Positions 8,531 to 17,269 of a DNA stretch of 64,000 nt are shown in pieces (position 1 is the stretch's first letter; each line of letters opens with the position of its first letter). Made by a program: the position numbers and the translations under genes. The notes beneath the pieces are model-generated. The model did no database searches. It was not told the DNA's origin and saw only the letters and a program-made list of their open reading frames with translations. This DNA comes from Rhodopirellula baltica (GTDB taxonomy: Bacteria > Planctomycetota > Planctomycetia > Pirellulales > Pirellulaceae), in assembly GCA_002901265.1 (NCBI GenBank), contig PPHI01000029.1:123316-187315 (forward strand), given 5' to 3'.

Positions 8531-8731
8531 ATGATCGCACCACTTGAAAAACCGACGCCGTCATCGCAGCGACTGGCGAACCGTCCAGTTTACGACGGAT
8601 CGGAACACTTACCAGGGCCAAGCAACGGTCGCGTTGCGCAGGTCGTTACCAACCATCCGAAAGCTTCAATGCTAGTGGCACTCGCCAGTGGCGCGTTGAT
8701 CGGATGGGTCGTAAAAAGGTCAATGAAATGA
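8531..8731 (+). CDS. Very small tail-anchored protein of the csbD cluster
   Basis: The product is 66 residues from the ATG at 8531; a TTG at 8501 would add ten. Its only recognisable part is the C-terminus, NHPKASMLVALASGALIGW followed by VVKRSMK. This is the His-Pro, glycine-zipper, basic-end anchor also found in the CsbD-like protein and in the genes at 8109 and 9291. The rest is polar and probably disordered. Its stop overlaps the start of the next gene by four bases (ATGA), which implies translational coupling. Function unknown. Confidence 0.65.
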   Translation: MIAPLEKPTPSSQRLANRPVYDGSEHLPGPSNGRVAQVVTNHPKASMLVALASGALIGWVVKRSMK

Positions 8732-9255
8732 ATCATTCAGGTCCTCGTCAGCAAGATCAGCCGTCGCCAATGCGTGCGGTCGTACGTGACGTGATCGACT
8801 TGATGGAACTGCAATGGCAGCTCCTGTCGGTCGATTCGCAAACGGCGCGACGCAAATTAGCGAGTGCAGTGGTTGCCGGTACAGCGGCGGTGACGCTCGC
8901 CGGGTCTGCACTAACGGTTCTGTTGGTTGGACTTGGGGTATGGATTCATGAATGGACGTCGCTATCGGCAGGGGCATCGATTGTCGTCATTGCGGTTGTG
9001 TCGTTTGTCATTGTGGGCTTGCTGCTTTGGCTCGCAGCCGGAGCAGTGACAAAGGCGTCGGCCGCGATGTCAGAAAGTAAGTCCGAGTTTGTCGAGAGCT
9101 TGAAATGGCTCAAGGCCACGCTGGTTAGTCCGAGCTCTTCGGCCCGAAATCAAATCCGAGCCGAAGACTTCGACTTCCCGTCGATGGGTGAAGCTCGTGC
9201 CGAAACGGCCACCGGGCCTGGTCAGTACCGACGTGACTACACCGCACAGAATTAG
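8728..9255 (+). CDS. Phage-holin-superfamily-III-like (Holin-X) membrane protein
   Basis: The 175-residue protein has a cytoplasmic N-terminal helix ending in DVIDLMELQWQLLSVD, then two membrane segments (about residues 50-75 and 82-110), and a polar tail. This layout matches the actinobacterial Holin-X/YqjE family (PF07332). That family is usually found beside DUF883-like and DUF3618-like stress genes and need not have any lysis role. I chose the ATG at 8728 rather than 8704 because it makes the ATGA overlap with the preceding gene and starts just before the family-like sequence. Confidence 0.75.
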   Translation: MNHSGPRQQDQPSPMRAVVRDVIDLMELQWQLLSVDSQTARRKLASAVVAGTAAVTLAGSALTVLLVGLGVWIHEWTSLSAGASIVVIAVVSFVIVGLLLWLAAGAVTKASAAMSESKSEFVESLKWLKATLVSPSSSARNQIRAEDFDFPSMGEARAETATGPGQYRRDYTAQN

Positions 9256-9290
9256 TGTTTGAAATTTAACTTCTACAAGGAGAATGTGAT

Positions 9291-9530
9291 ATGTCTGGGA
9301 ATAACCGAACCGCAGGTACCGAATCCAATGCCTCGCAGGCGCATGACGTTTCGCATCGTGTTGCAGAGCGAGCGATGGAGTATGGGCAGGGTGCCGCGCA
9401 GCACTACGTGAAAGAACCCGCTCGCGATTTGATCAGCTTGGCGAAAGACTATGCGAAGGATCATCCCGACGTGGCTGCTTGCTGGGCATTCGCGTTCGGA
9501 ATCGTCGTTGGCTGGAAGATGAAGCCATAG
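9291..9530 (+). CDS. Small DUF883-like tail-anchored protein
   Basis: The product is 79 residues. Residues 20-55 are an amphipathic helix, and the C-terminus is DHPDVAACWAFAFGIVVGW followed by KMKP. That is the same anchor pattern (His-Pro, small residues, Gly-x3-Gly-Trp, Lys) as in the preceding small genes. A strong ribosome binding site (AAGGAG) lies eight bases before the ATG, pointing to high expression. The anchor resembles ElaB/YqjD proteins of enterobacteria, which bind ribosomes at the membrane in stationary phase; applying that role here is speculative. Confidence 0.7.
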   Translation: MSGNNRTAGTESNASQAHDVSHRVAERAMEYGQGAAQHYVKEPARDLISLAKDYAKDHPDVAACWAFAFGIVVGWKMKP

Positions 9531-9582
9531 TCTGAGTCTCGAATCGGACACCGCTTCTCGACCAGAACCGATAGGACGAACT

Positions 9583-9921
9583 GTGATTGATGAACTGAAA
9601 GAACATGCTCAGAACGCGAAGGCCGAATTCAATGGCCGAGTGCTTGGGCATGATGAACCGAATGGAAGAAACGTTGGGGTTGGACCAACGGAAAATTTAT
9701 TGGCCTATGCTGCTGCAATTGCTGCGACATTTGCCGCCCGCCAAGCGTTACAAGCGAGTTGGCGGACCGCGCTCGACCGAGAACCCCCAAAGAACCCGTC
9801 GTCTCCAGAGGTCGATTGGAAGGACGCATTGCTTTGGGGGGCAGTTTCGGGAGCGATCGTCGGGATGGTGAGAATTGCTTCCCGGCGATCAGCCTCGGCT
9901 TTTTGCGACCGAATGAGATAA
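9583..9921 (+). CDS. DUF4235-like membrane protein
   Basis: The 112-residue protein matches the DUF4235 pattern. It has a first hydrophobic segment with AARQALQASWRTA (about residues 42-62), the PPKNPSSPEVDWKDALLW linker, then a second hydrophobic segment GAVSGAIVGMVRI and a basic end. The family is small, membrane-bound and of unknown function, and often sits beside holin-X and DUF3618-type genes as it does here. The start is a GTG at 9583. It closes the row of co-directional small stress-type genes. Confidence 0.7.
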   Translation: MIDELKEHAQNAKAEFNGRVLGHDEPNGRNVGVGPTENLLAYAAAIAATFAARQALQASWRTALDREPPKNPSSPEVDWKDALLWGAVSGAIVGMVRIASRRSASAFCDRMR

Positions 9922-9988
9922 ATCCAAAACAAGCTCGGCACCACGGTCGGGCTTCGATTGGCTTGCCCCGCAACAACCGGATGATGAA

Positions 9989-10117
9989 ATGTCTGATCCA
10001 CTACGTGTGCCATTGGCGTTGCTGTTTGTGATCCTTTGTGCAATCGCCGCTTCGCAGGCTCAATCCGCTGAGCTTCCGGCTTACGCTCAGGATTCCACAG
10101 TCGCATTGTCTGAGTAG
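9989..10117 (+). CDS. Possible short secreted peptide (42 residues)
   Basis: The frame from ATG 9989 to TAG 10115-10117 encodes a signal-peptide-like sequence: MSDPLR, a hydrophobic core VPLALLFVILCAIA, then ASQAQSA, followed by about 16 residues. The composition is far from random for a 42-residue frame, and it fits between the DUF4235 gene and the convergent pyrD. There is no strong ribosome binding site and no homologue I recognise. It may be a real small secreted peptide, a remnant of a longer gene, or chance. Confidence 0.35.
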   Translation: MSDPLRVPLALLFVILCAIAASQAQSAELPAYAQDSTVALSE

Positions 10118-10129
10118 CAGAGTGTCGTT

Positions 10130-11044
10130 TTAGAACTTCAGCGTCTTGACGACTTCTTTCACGCTTGAAGCATTGAGCTCCGCCAGCGCGTTGGGAAGTT
10201 GTTCGATGAGCCGTGTGGAGACGGTCGGGTCGTAATAGTTCGCCGTACCAATTTGAACGGCGGACGCTCCGGCCACCAGGAACTGCATCACATCGTCAAT
10301 GGTCGCGATGCCGCCGATCCCGATGATTGGGACATCCACAGCAGAAGCGACTTGATGAACACAGCGGAGCGCGATTGGCTTGATCGCAGGACCGCTTAGC
10401 CCGCCCATGCCATTGCCCAAGATTGGTTTCTGTTTTTTCCAATCGATCGCCATTGCCAACACGGTGTTGATCAGGCAGACCGCATCGGCGCCACCATCGG
10501 CGGCACCTTGTGCAACCTCGGCAATGCGTGTGACATTGGGCGTTAGCTTGGCCAGAATCGGCACATCACAAGCTGCCCGCGTTGCGCCGACAACCTTGCG
10601 ACAGGATTCGGGGTTGATCCCAAAATCGATTCCGCCGCTGACATTGGGGCAGGAGAGATTCAGCTCAATCGCGGCAACGCCTTTCTCGCCGACACGCGAC
10701 GCGAGCGACACGAAGTCTTCTTCGGTACGGCCGGCGACACTGACGACGATCGGTGCACCGATTGTCAATAAGTACGGTAGGTGATGTTCTAGAAACGCAT
10801 CGATGCCGTCATTGTCTAGACCGATCGCGTTCATTAATCCGCCGCTGGTCTCGACGGTTCGCCAAGGTGCGTTTCCGACGCGCGGTTCAGCTGTGATCGT
10901 TTTGGGGAGCACTCCACCAAGCTTTGACACGTCGACGATGTTCTGCATCTCGCGGGCATAGCCAAACGTCCCCGATGCCACCATGATCGGATTGGGTAGC
11001 GAGAGTCGGCCAAGTGTGGTGGAAAGGTCAACCGTGTCAGTCAT
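10130..11044 (-). CDS. pyrD: Dihydroorotate dehydrogenase, class 1B catalytic subunit
   Basis: This enzyme oxidises dihydroorotate to orotate in pyrimidine synthesis, using FMN. The 304-residue length and the sequence fit class 1B (PyrDB). The catalytic Cys132 lies in IELNLSCPN, where class 2 enzymes have Ser. Other class features are [17 protein letters not shown] and the FMN-binding GIGGI and QIGTANY segments near the C-terminus. Class 1B normally pairs with the PyrK iron-sulfur flavoprotein, which is not adjacent. It is followed on the same strand by nothing and preceded by coaB, 28 bases away, so the two may be co-transcribed. Confidence 0.93.
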   Translation of the reverse strand: MTDTVDLSTTLGRLSLPNPIMVASGTFGYAREMQNIVDVSKLGGVLPKTITAEPRVGNAPWRTVETSGGLMNAIGLDNDGIDAFLEHHLPYLLTIGAPIVVSVAGRTEEDFVSLASRVGEKGVAAIELNLSCPNVSGGIDFGINPESCRKVVGATRAACDVPILAKLTPNVTRIAEVAQGAADGGADAVCLINTVLAMAIDWKKQKPILGNGMGGLSGPAIKPIALRCVHQVASAVDVPIIGIGGIATIDDVMQFLVAGASAVQIGTANYYDPTVSTRLIEQLPNALAELNASSVKEVVKTLKF

Positions 11045-11072
11045 CGACGTCTCGTAGGGCTGGTGAGTTTGC

Positions 11073-11711
11073 TTATGCGGTGTGGCGTATCAAACGTGCG
11101 TCGATCTCTCGGACCAACGCGGCGGCGACTGTTTGCTTGTCGGCGTGAAGTTTGATTAGCACTTCGCCGTCATGTCCGATCAGTTCGACTTCGTTCTCGT
11201 CTGAGTCAATCGCAGCTGGACCGTTGCTCACGATCAGGTCGCAGTGTTTCTTTTCGAGTTTGACGGTCGCACGAAAGCGACGGTCTTCCGTTTCGAGCGC
11301 GAACCCAACGACCCACTGATCGGGGCGTTTGTTTTGACCAAGTGTTGCGACGACGTCAGGGGTTTCGACCAACTGCAAGGTCAGCGGATCGCCCGTCTTG
11401 GCAATCTTTTGGTCGTTCACATAGCGCGGCATGTAATCGCACGGCGCGGCAGCACCGATTGCTCCGTCGCACAGCTTGAAGTGCTCCATTGCGGCGGCCA
11501 GCATCTCGTCCGTTGTGACGACGGGAATAACATCCGCGCCTGTGGGGTACTCGACAGCGACGGGACCGCTAATCACGGTAACGTCATGCCCGAGTTTGAG
11601 TGCCGCATCGGCAAGGGCAGATCCCATGCGTCCGCTTGATGCGTTGGAGATATAGCGGACCGGGTCGAGGTATTGTCGCGTCGGACCGGACGTGATCAGG
11701 ATTCTCGCCAC
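11073..11711 (-). CDS. coaB: Phosphopantothenoylcysteine synthetase domain protein (stand-alone CoaB)
   Basis: The 212-residue protein is the CoaB half of the coenzyme A pathway enzyme, joining 4'-phosphopantothenate to cysteine with CTP. The start [18 protein letters not shown] and SSGRMG form the nucleotide-binding region. AAAPCDYMP and the GFALETE motif follow, then the [10 protein letters not shown] segment with the conserved lysine and Ser-Asn. The CoaC decarboxylase domain usually fused at the N-terminus is absent, so CoaC must be encoded elsewhere. The gene lies between pyrD and a TerB-like gene, all on the minus strand with spacings under 30 bases. Confidence 0.88.
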   Translation of the reverse strand: MARILITSGPTRQYLDPVRYISNASSGRMGSALADAALKLGHDVTVISGPVAVEYPTGADVIPVVTTDEMLAAAMEHFKLCDGAIGAAAPCDYMPRYVNDQKIAKTGDPLTLQLVETPDVVATLGQNKRPDQWVVGFALETEDRRFRATVKLEKKHCDLIVSNGPAAIDSDENEVELIGHDGEVLIKLHADKQTVAAALVREIDARLIRHTA

Positions 11712-11717
11712 GAAATC

Positions 11718-12086
11718 TCAGTCCATCGATCCGAGCGTTTCGTCCAGCAGCTGATTCAGTCGTTCGGCGCCGACTTCCATCTTTGCTGCCGCGAGCGCGA
11801 ACAAGCGTTTTTCGTTCTCGTCCAGTACCCCGTCGGCAGCCATCATCTTGATCAGGTCAACCAGCAGAGCTTCACGTTGTGGACCTTCTGTTGGCAGTTC
11901 CAACGCCGCATCATCACCAAGTCCGTAGCGGATTGCTTGGCTGAGTTCCGCTTCGCCGAGGCCCAATTCGTGACAACGCTGTGCGACGAAGTCGACTTCG
12001 CGTTCGCCGAGGGATCCATCGGCAAAAGCCATGACCACGAGGTTGCGTAGCTGACGTACGCGGTCGCTAAATTCTTGTTCGCTCAT
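11718..12086 (-). CDS. TerB-like (tellurite resistance/co-chaperone type) domain protein
   Basis: From the ATG at 12086 the product is 122 residues, all helical. It shows the two acidic TerB repeats: FADGSLGEREVDFVAQ and AADGVLDENEKRLFA. These resemble EF-hand-like turns and can bind metal. TerB-like domains occur in tellurite-resistance systems and in DnaJ-linked proteins; no tellurite gene cluster is nearby, so the function is open. The longer frame back to 12308 overlaps dus and looks non-coding upstream of MSEQEF. It lies six bases before coaB on the minus strand and is probably in the same operon. Confidence 0.75.
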   Translation of the reverse strand: MSEQEFSDRVRQLRNLVVMAFADGSLGEREVDFVAQRCHELGLGEAELSQAIRYGLGDDAALELPTEGPQREALLVDLIKMMAADGVLDENEKRLFALAAAKMEVGAERLNQLLDETLGSMD

Positions 12087-12180
12087 GTCGCAGAGTTTAC
12101 CACCAACGTGAAATGATTGCCTATCCCCGGCGGGCGTCGAAACTTTGGCTCGGCAGCACTTTGGCTCAGCATCAACGTGG

Positions 12181-13314
12181 CTATTCCTCTTGGCTGCCGT
12201 GGCACTCGCGAGGCACGTGACGTCCGGGGCCGTTGTCGCCATAGTATTTTTCAAGGACGGTGTCGAAGTCGTCGCGTGATTTGATTCTGGCAAAACCCAG
12301 TCGAACATTTTCGTGGTCGGGGTGCGACTGGCTGTATTTGATGCCGAATTTCCGCATCAGCAAGGGGGCACGGGTTTCCCCATAGCTTTCTTCGCACAGC
12401 TCGAAGTGGTCGATTAGAACGGCCGCCTGTTGATGCAAGCTCGGCGGATCGGGCAGCGGTTCTCCGTTGGCGAGTGCGATCGCTTGGGAGAAAATCCAGG
12501 GGTTGCCGATGGCTCCACGCGCAACCGTGACGCCGTCGATCCCGGTTTGACGCATCATTCGCAAGCAGTCATCGGCGGAAAACAGGTCTCCGCTGCCAAG
12601 GATCTTCATGCGGTCTCCGACGTGAGACTTCACATCGGCCAGGAATTCCCAGCGACTGGGACCGACGTAGCGCTGAACAACCGTTCGGCCATGGACAGTT
12701 GCTGCGGCAAGGCCGGCATTTAAGGCGCCGTCGAGGATTTGAAAAAACGCGTCGCGTGATTCGTTGGTGTCGTCGATTCCACGCCGCATTTTCACCGTGA
12801 CAGGAATGGTGTCTGGGACCATGTCGCGGGTCCGTTGCAAGATATCGATCGCGACCTCGGGTTGCGAAAGGTGGAAGCCCCCACGGCATCGTCCGAGGAC
12901 TTTCTTAACGGGGCATCCGAAGTTCACGTCGATGATGTCGAAACCGGCATCGACCAGTTTCATCGCGCCTTGTGAGAACTGTTCGGGTTCAGCACCCATC
13001 AGTTGTCCGCCGACAGGATGTTCTTCGGGGTGGATGTCCAAAAAGTGTTTCGTCTTTTGGCGTTTGTTGAGTGCCAGCAGAAACTGGTCCAGCATGACTT
13101 CGCAAACTGAATAGCTGGCGCCCAACCGTCGCGCGATCGTACGCATCGGCAAATCGCTATATCCGCTAAGTGCCGCTTGGACGACCGGGAAGCCGATGTT
13201 GACGTTTCCGATCACCAGCGGGCGGAATTCCTGTTGCCAGGTTGTCGATTCCCGCAGTCGTGCGACGGTGGCGTTGTTTTGTGAGCCCTCGCGGGGCACT
13301 ACACTATTCTGCAT
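12181..13314 (-). CDS. dus: tRNA-dihydrouridine synthase (DusB-like)
   Basis: This FMN enzyme reduces uridines in the tRNA D-loop. The 377-residue protein has the TIM-barrel start (PVVQAALSGYSDLPMR), the catalytic-cysteine motif NFGCPVKKV, the TVKMRRG strand, the TVHGRT motif and the GSGDLFS and GAIGNPW phosphate-binding segments. The usual Gly-Gly/Ala-rich turn after the cysteine motif reads GRCRGGFHL here, with an extra Cys, a small deviation from the DusB family. About 35 residues precede the barrel and may not all be translated. Confidence 0.9.
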   Translation of the reverse strand: MQNSVVPREGSQNNATVARLRESTTWQQEFRPLVIGNVNIGFPVVQAALSGYSDLPMRTIARRLGASYSVCEVMLDQFLLALNKRQKTKHFLDIHPEEHPVGGQLMGAEPEQFSQGAMKLVDAGFDIIDVNFGCPVKKVLGRCRGGFHLSQPEVAIDILQRTRDMVPDTIPVTVKMRRGIDDTNESRDAFFQILDGALNAGLAAATVHGRTVVQRYVGPSRWEFLADVKSHVGDRMKILGSGDLFSADDCLRMMRQTGIDGVTVARGAIGNPWIFSQAIALANGEPLPDPPSLHQQAAVLIDHFELCEESYGETRAPLLMRKFGIKYSQSHPDHENVRLGFARIKSRDDFDTVLEKYYGDNGPGRHVPRECHGSQEE

Positions 13315-13376
13315 CGAGTCTTGTCCTGAACGATTTCGTTTTCTCTGCCCCGTTCAATTGATCATCTCAACTTGTC

Positions 13377-14540
13377 ATGATGAAGCAATCTTTGACCGGA
13401 TCGTGGTCCGTCCTTGTCGGTGCCGTCGCGATTGGCGTGACACTGGCGTTTGATTCGGTCGTTTTAACCCTGCCCGCCCAGCCACCACAGAACGATCGTT
13501 CGATGATGATAGAAACCACACCGTTTGGAACTGCCGATGGTCAACCGATTACCCGATACACCTTGGTCAATTCCAAAGGCCATCGGGTCAGCGTGATGAA
13601 CTTTGGCGCGACGCTGTTGGAAGTCGAAGTTCCGGATCGAAATGGCGAGCTGGCGAACGTGAACCTGTGTTTCGACAAATTGCAGCCGTACGTTGATGGG
13701 CATCCCTATTTCGGAAGCTCGGTCGGCCGATTCTGTAACCGAATTGGAAATGCCAAATTCACGATCGATGGCACAGAGTATCCTCTGGTCGTCAACCATG
13801 GAAAACACCAACTGCACGGCGGCAAGAAGAATTTTTCTTACCTGGTGTGGTCGGCCGAGCCGATTCAAGCGGACGACCACGTCGGCATTCGGTTCTCGCT
13901 GACCAGCCCTGATGGGGACAACGGTTTCCCCGGCACGGTTCAGGCAGTTGCCGAGTACACATGGAATGATGCCGACGAGCTGACGATCACGTATTCGGCG
14001 ACGACCGACAAGCCAACCCACGTGAACCTGACCAACCACAGCTACTGGAATTTGGGTGGTGCCGGAACCGGTACCGCGAAAGACCACTTGGCGACCATCG
14101 AAGCCGACCAATACTTGGATGTCGATGACGACCTGATCCCAACTGGAAAGCTGAACGACGTTGCCGGGACGCCACTGGATTTTCGCACCGCCACTCCGCT
14201 GGGCGAAAACATCGACGAATTGCCCGCAACGAAGGGCTTCGATCACTGCTACGCGGTTCGCGGCCAAGCCGGGGTGATGCGTAAAGCGGCCTTGGTGGTT
14301 GATCCTGATTCCGGACGGACGTTGGAAATCGAAACGACCCAGCCCGGCATGCAGCTATACACCGCTAACCACCTTGGTGGCGGCCCCGGAACTGCCGGAA
14401 ATGGCTCGCACGATGCCTTCTGCTTGGAAACGCAGCACTACCCCGACGCGCCCAACAAGCCAGAATTCAAAAGCACCCTGTTGTCGCCGGGTGAAGCGAT
14501 GAAGGAAGTCACGATTCATCGCTTCGGAATTCAGAAGTAA
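13377..14540 (+). CDS. galM: Aldose 1-epimerase, exported
   Basis: This is a galactose mutarotase-family enzyme interconverting alpha and beta anomers of aldoses. Family motifs are the GATLLEVEVPDRNG start, the SSVGRFCNRI segment, HGGKKNFSY, the catalytic His221 in NLTNHSYWNL, and the catalytic Glu in CLETQHYPDAPN near residue 353. The first 37 residues form a signal peptide or anchor, ending in an Ala-Gln site, so the enzyme is probably periplasmic, as often seen in planctomycetes. It is divergent from dus with about 60 bases between. No sugar-transport genes are near. Confidence 0.9.
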   Translation: MMKQSLTGSWSVLVGAVAIGVTLAFDSVVLTLPAQPPQNDRSMMIETTPFGTADGQPITRYTLVNSKGHRVSVMNFGATLLEVEVPDRNGELANVNLCFDKLQPYVDGHPYFGSSVGRFCNRIGNAKFTIDGTEYPLVVNHGKHQLHGGKKNFSYLVWSAEPIQADDHVGIRFSLTSPDGDNGFPGTVQAVAEYTWNDADELTITYSATTDKPTHVNLTNHSYWNLGGAGTGTAKDHLATIEADQYLDVDDDLIPTGKLNDVAGTPLDFRTATPLGENIDELPATKGFDHCYAVRGQAGVMRKAALVVDPDSGRTLEIETTQPGMQLYTANHLGGGPGTAGNGSHDAFCLETQHYPDAPNKPEFKSTLLSPGEAMKEVTIHRFGIQK

Positions 14541-14627
14541 TTTCGGTCTGAACCCCGAAGATTCGTTGCTTCGAAACGGTCTCGCGATCAGGCAACTTGA
14601 TCGCAAGGCCGTGGTGCCATTGAAACG

Positions 14628-15317
14628 CTACAGTTCGCGGATGCGGACGTTTCGGTAGATCGCTTCGAGTTGTGGGCCGGCGTGAACTTGCAACGCGATC
14701 ACGCCGTCTTTTTCGATCTCTGGGTCTTGTTCGGTGTAGTCGACGGTTTGCACGCCGTTCAAAAAGATCTGAATGTGATCGCCTTTGGCAACGATTCGTA
14801 GTTCGTTCCATTGTCCGCGTTTGACGGCCTTTTGAGCTTTTTCTTGGTCTTCGGCCAGGAATTTACGTCGTCGTGACTCGTCGTAGAGTGCTCCCCAGCA
14901 AGTGCCGTTTGCGAAAAAGCCGATGTCGGCTTGGTAGCCGATGACTTCGGTATCGTTGGGGATGCGCTTGGTACGGAACTGCACGCCCGCGTTGTCGCCT
15001 TTGCCGACCAGTTTGGCTTCGACGATTAATTCAAAATCGCGATAGGTCTTTTCGCTGCACAGGAAATAGTTGTGTGGAATGGCCTCGGTCGCACTGCCCG
15101 CGACGATGGTTTTGTCGCGAACGGTGAACCATTTCTTGTCTCCTTCCCAGCCACGCAGTGTTTCGCCGTCAAACAGCGACTTAAATTCCGTGGAATCGAC
15201 CGCAGCAGCTTGATTGCCCGTTTCGCCAGGATTTGCCGCACGTGATTTCTTGGCGATCAGCAGCGTGCTGGGCAAAAAGGTGGTGATCACGATCGCGGTG
15301 GCCAGCCAATCGGTCAT
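14628..15317 (-). CDS. DUF1080 (3-keto-disaccharide hydrolase-like) secreted protein
   Basis: The 229-residue product from ATG 15317 begins with a signal anchor (DWLATAIVITTFLPSTLLIA). A laminin-G/concanavalin-like DUF1080 domain follows, with FKSLFDGETLRGWEG at its start, the DFELIVEAKL strand, GVQFRTKRIP, and NELRIVAKGDHIQIFLNG. Members have been linked to 3-keto-glycoside hydrolysis and polysaccharide use, and are heavily expanded in Planctomycetes. A longer frame reaches 15449 but its upstream part is Arg/Pro-rich and unlike coding sequence. Convergent with galM, divergent from ilvD. Confidence 0.85.
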   Translation of the reverse strand: MTDWLATAIVITTFLPSTLLIAKKSRAANPGETGNQAAAVDSTEFKSLFDGETLRGWEGDKKWFTVRDKTIVAGSATEAIPHNYFLCSEKTYRDFELIVEAKLVGKGDNAGVQFRTKRIPNDTEVIGYQADIGFFANGTCWGALYDESRRRKFLAEDQEKAQKAVKRGQWNELRIVAKGDHIQIFLNGVQTVDYTEQDPEIEKDGVIALQVHAGPQLEAIYRNVRIREL

Positions 15318-15526
15318 GAATCCAGAGTTTGAGTCCGTAAATCGGGAGGATCGGCAAATTCGGCGTGTACCGTTTTCGCGAGAGAAGATCGGTCGCATGG
15401 TGGGAGGCCTGGCGGGACGGGGACGGATTGTGAAATGGGAAGCGTTCATGATAATACGTTCCTCCGTCGGTCGCTTTGCGCGGCGGCACGGCGAGTCCCC
15501 CTTCCTTTTACACCGTCCATTCGTCC

Positions 15527-17203
15527 ATGACTCAGCTAAACAAATACTCCAGCAAAATCACCCAGCCGAAAAGCCAAGGTGCATCTCAGGCGATGCTTTA
15601 CGCGACCGGCCTGACCCGCGAGGACATGGACAAGCCGCAAGTCGGGATCGCCAGTGTTTGGTACGAAGGCAATAGCTGCAACATGCACCTGTTGGACTTG
15701 GGTGCCGAGGTAAAGTCTGGCGTTGAAAAGGCCGGGATGGTCGGGATGCGTTTCAATACCATCGGTGTCAGCGACGGCATCTCGATGGGGACCGACGGAA
15801 TGAGCTACTCGCTGCAAAGTCGCGACCTGATTGCCGATTCGATCGAAACGATCATGGCGGCACAGTGGTACGATGGTTTGGTTGCGCTTCCCGGGTGTGA
15901 CAAGAACATGCCGGGATGTTTGATGGCGATGGGCCGTTTGAATCGCCCCGCGATCATGGTCTACGGCGGAACGATTCGTCCTGGTTTCCGCAACGGCGAA
16001 AAGCTGGACATCGTCAGTGCGTTCCAGTGCTATGGCCAATTCATCGCCGGACAAATCAGCGACGACGAGCGCCAGGAAATCGTCGAGAAGAGCTGCCCCG
16101 GTGCGGGGGCTTGCGGCGGGATGTACACAGCCAACACGATGGCGACCGCGATCGAAGCACTCGGCATGTCGTTGCCATACTCGGCCAGTACGCCTGCCGA
16201 AGATCCGCTGAAGAAAGAAGAGTGCCGCCAAGCTGGCGACGCGATTCTGGAGTTGCTGAAAAAAGACATCAAGCCACGCGACATCATGACTCGCCAAGCG
16301 TTCGAAAACGCGATGGTTACTGTGATGGCACTCGGCGGCAGCACCAACGCGGTTCTGCACCTGATCGCGATGGCGCGCAGCGTTGGTGTGCCGTTGACGA
16401 TCGACGATTTCCAATCGGTCAGCGATCGGATTCCTTACCTGGCCGACTTAAAACCGAGCGGCAAGTTCGTTCAAGAAGACTTGCATTCGATCGGCGGTAC
16501 GCCAGCGGTCATGAAGTACCTGCTGCAAGAAGGTTTGATGGACGGATCGTGCTTGACCGTGACGGGCAAAACGCTTGCCGAAAACGTCGAGTCTGTTCCT
16601 GGATTGAAAGAAGGTCAATCGATCGTTCGCCCGGTCAGCAATCCGATCAAATCCAGCGGTCACATTCGTATTCTCAAAGGCAGCTTGGCTCCCGAAGGTG
16701 CGGTCGCAAAGATCACAGGCAAAGAAGGCTTGAAGTTCACCGGACCGGCACGCTGCTTCGATAGCGAAGAGTTGATGCTGACCGCGCTGGAAGAAAAGAA
16801 AATCCAAAAAGGCGACGTCGTTGTGATCCGCTTCGAAGGACCCAAGGGCGGACCGGGCATGCCCGAGATGCTGACGCCGACGAGTGCGATCATGGGCGCC
16901 GGCTTGGGATCCGACGTCGCGATGATCACCGACGGTCGATTCAGCGGTGGCAGCCACGGATTCATCGTCGGACACGTGACACCCGAAGCACAAATCGGTG
17001 GGCCGATCGGATTGCTGCAAGACGGCGACATTGTCACCATCGATGCAGAAAGTAACTCGTTGGACGTCGATGTCTCGGCCGAGGAACTGCAATCACGACG
17101 TGATGCATGGAAAGCACCGGCGTTGAAAGCAACCCGCGGAACGCTCTACAAATACATCAAGAACGTTAAAACCGCGAGCGAAGGCTGCGTCACCGACGAG
17201 TGA
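15527..17203 (+). CDS. ilvD: Dihydroxy-acid dehydratase
   Basis: This iron-sulfur enzyme dehydrates 2,3-dihydroxy acids to 2-keto acids in valine, isoleucine and pantothenate synthesis. The 558 residues from ATG 15527 fit the family. The cluster cysteines are in [13 protein letters not shown] and in [17 protein letters not shown], and the [13 protein letters not shown] and [10 protein letters not shown] motifs are intact. The upstream in-frame TTG at 15476 would add 17 unrelated residues, so I use 15527. Length and motifs are of the shorter (about 560-residue) type. No other ilv gene is adjacent. Confidence 0.96.
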   Translation: MTQLNKYSSKITQPKSQGASQAMLYATGLTREDMDKPQVGIASVWYEGNSCNMHLLDLGAEVKSGVEKAGMVGMRFNTIGVSDGISMGTDGMSYSLQSRDLIADSIETIMAAQWYDGLVALPGCDKNMPGCLMAMGRLNRPAIMVYGGTIRPGFRNGEKLDIVSAFQCYGQFIAGQISDDERQEIVEKSCPGAGACGGMYTANTMATAIEALGMSLPYSASTPAEDPLKKEECRQAGDAILELLKKDIKPRDIMTRQAFENAMVTVMALGGSTNAVLHLIAMARSVGVPLTIDDFQSVSDRIPYLADLKPSGKFVQEDLHSIGGTPAVMKYLLQEGLMDGSCLTVTGKTLAENVESVPGLKEGQSIVRPVSNPIKSSGHIRILKGSLAPEGAVAKITGKEGLKFTGPARCFDSEELMLTALEEKKIQKGDVVVIRFEGPKGGPGMPEMLTPTSAIMGAGLGSDVAMITDGRFSGGSHGFIVGHVTPEAQIGGPIGLLQDGDIVTIDAESNSLDVDVSAEELQSRRDAWKAPALKATRGTLYKYIKNVKTASEGCVTDE

Positions 17204-17269
17204 ATTTGATACAATCGAATTCGGTCAACCGCGAAGACGTTCGTTAGCCTCCGCCATCTCCTCAAGCGA

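Noticed and set aside
8728..9255. Holin-like gene as sign of a prophage
   Set aside because: No other phage gene is near. The Holin-X family commonly sits with DUF883/DUF4235-type stress genes in non-phage contexts.
12087..12308. N-terminal extension of the TerB-like frame
   Set aside because: It overlaps the dus gene and has Thr/Ala/Arg-rich composition unlike the family; the ATG at 12086 starts the TerB-like sequence.
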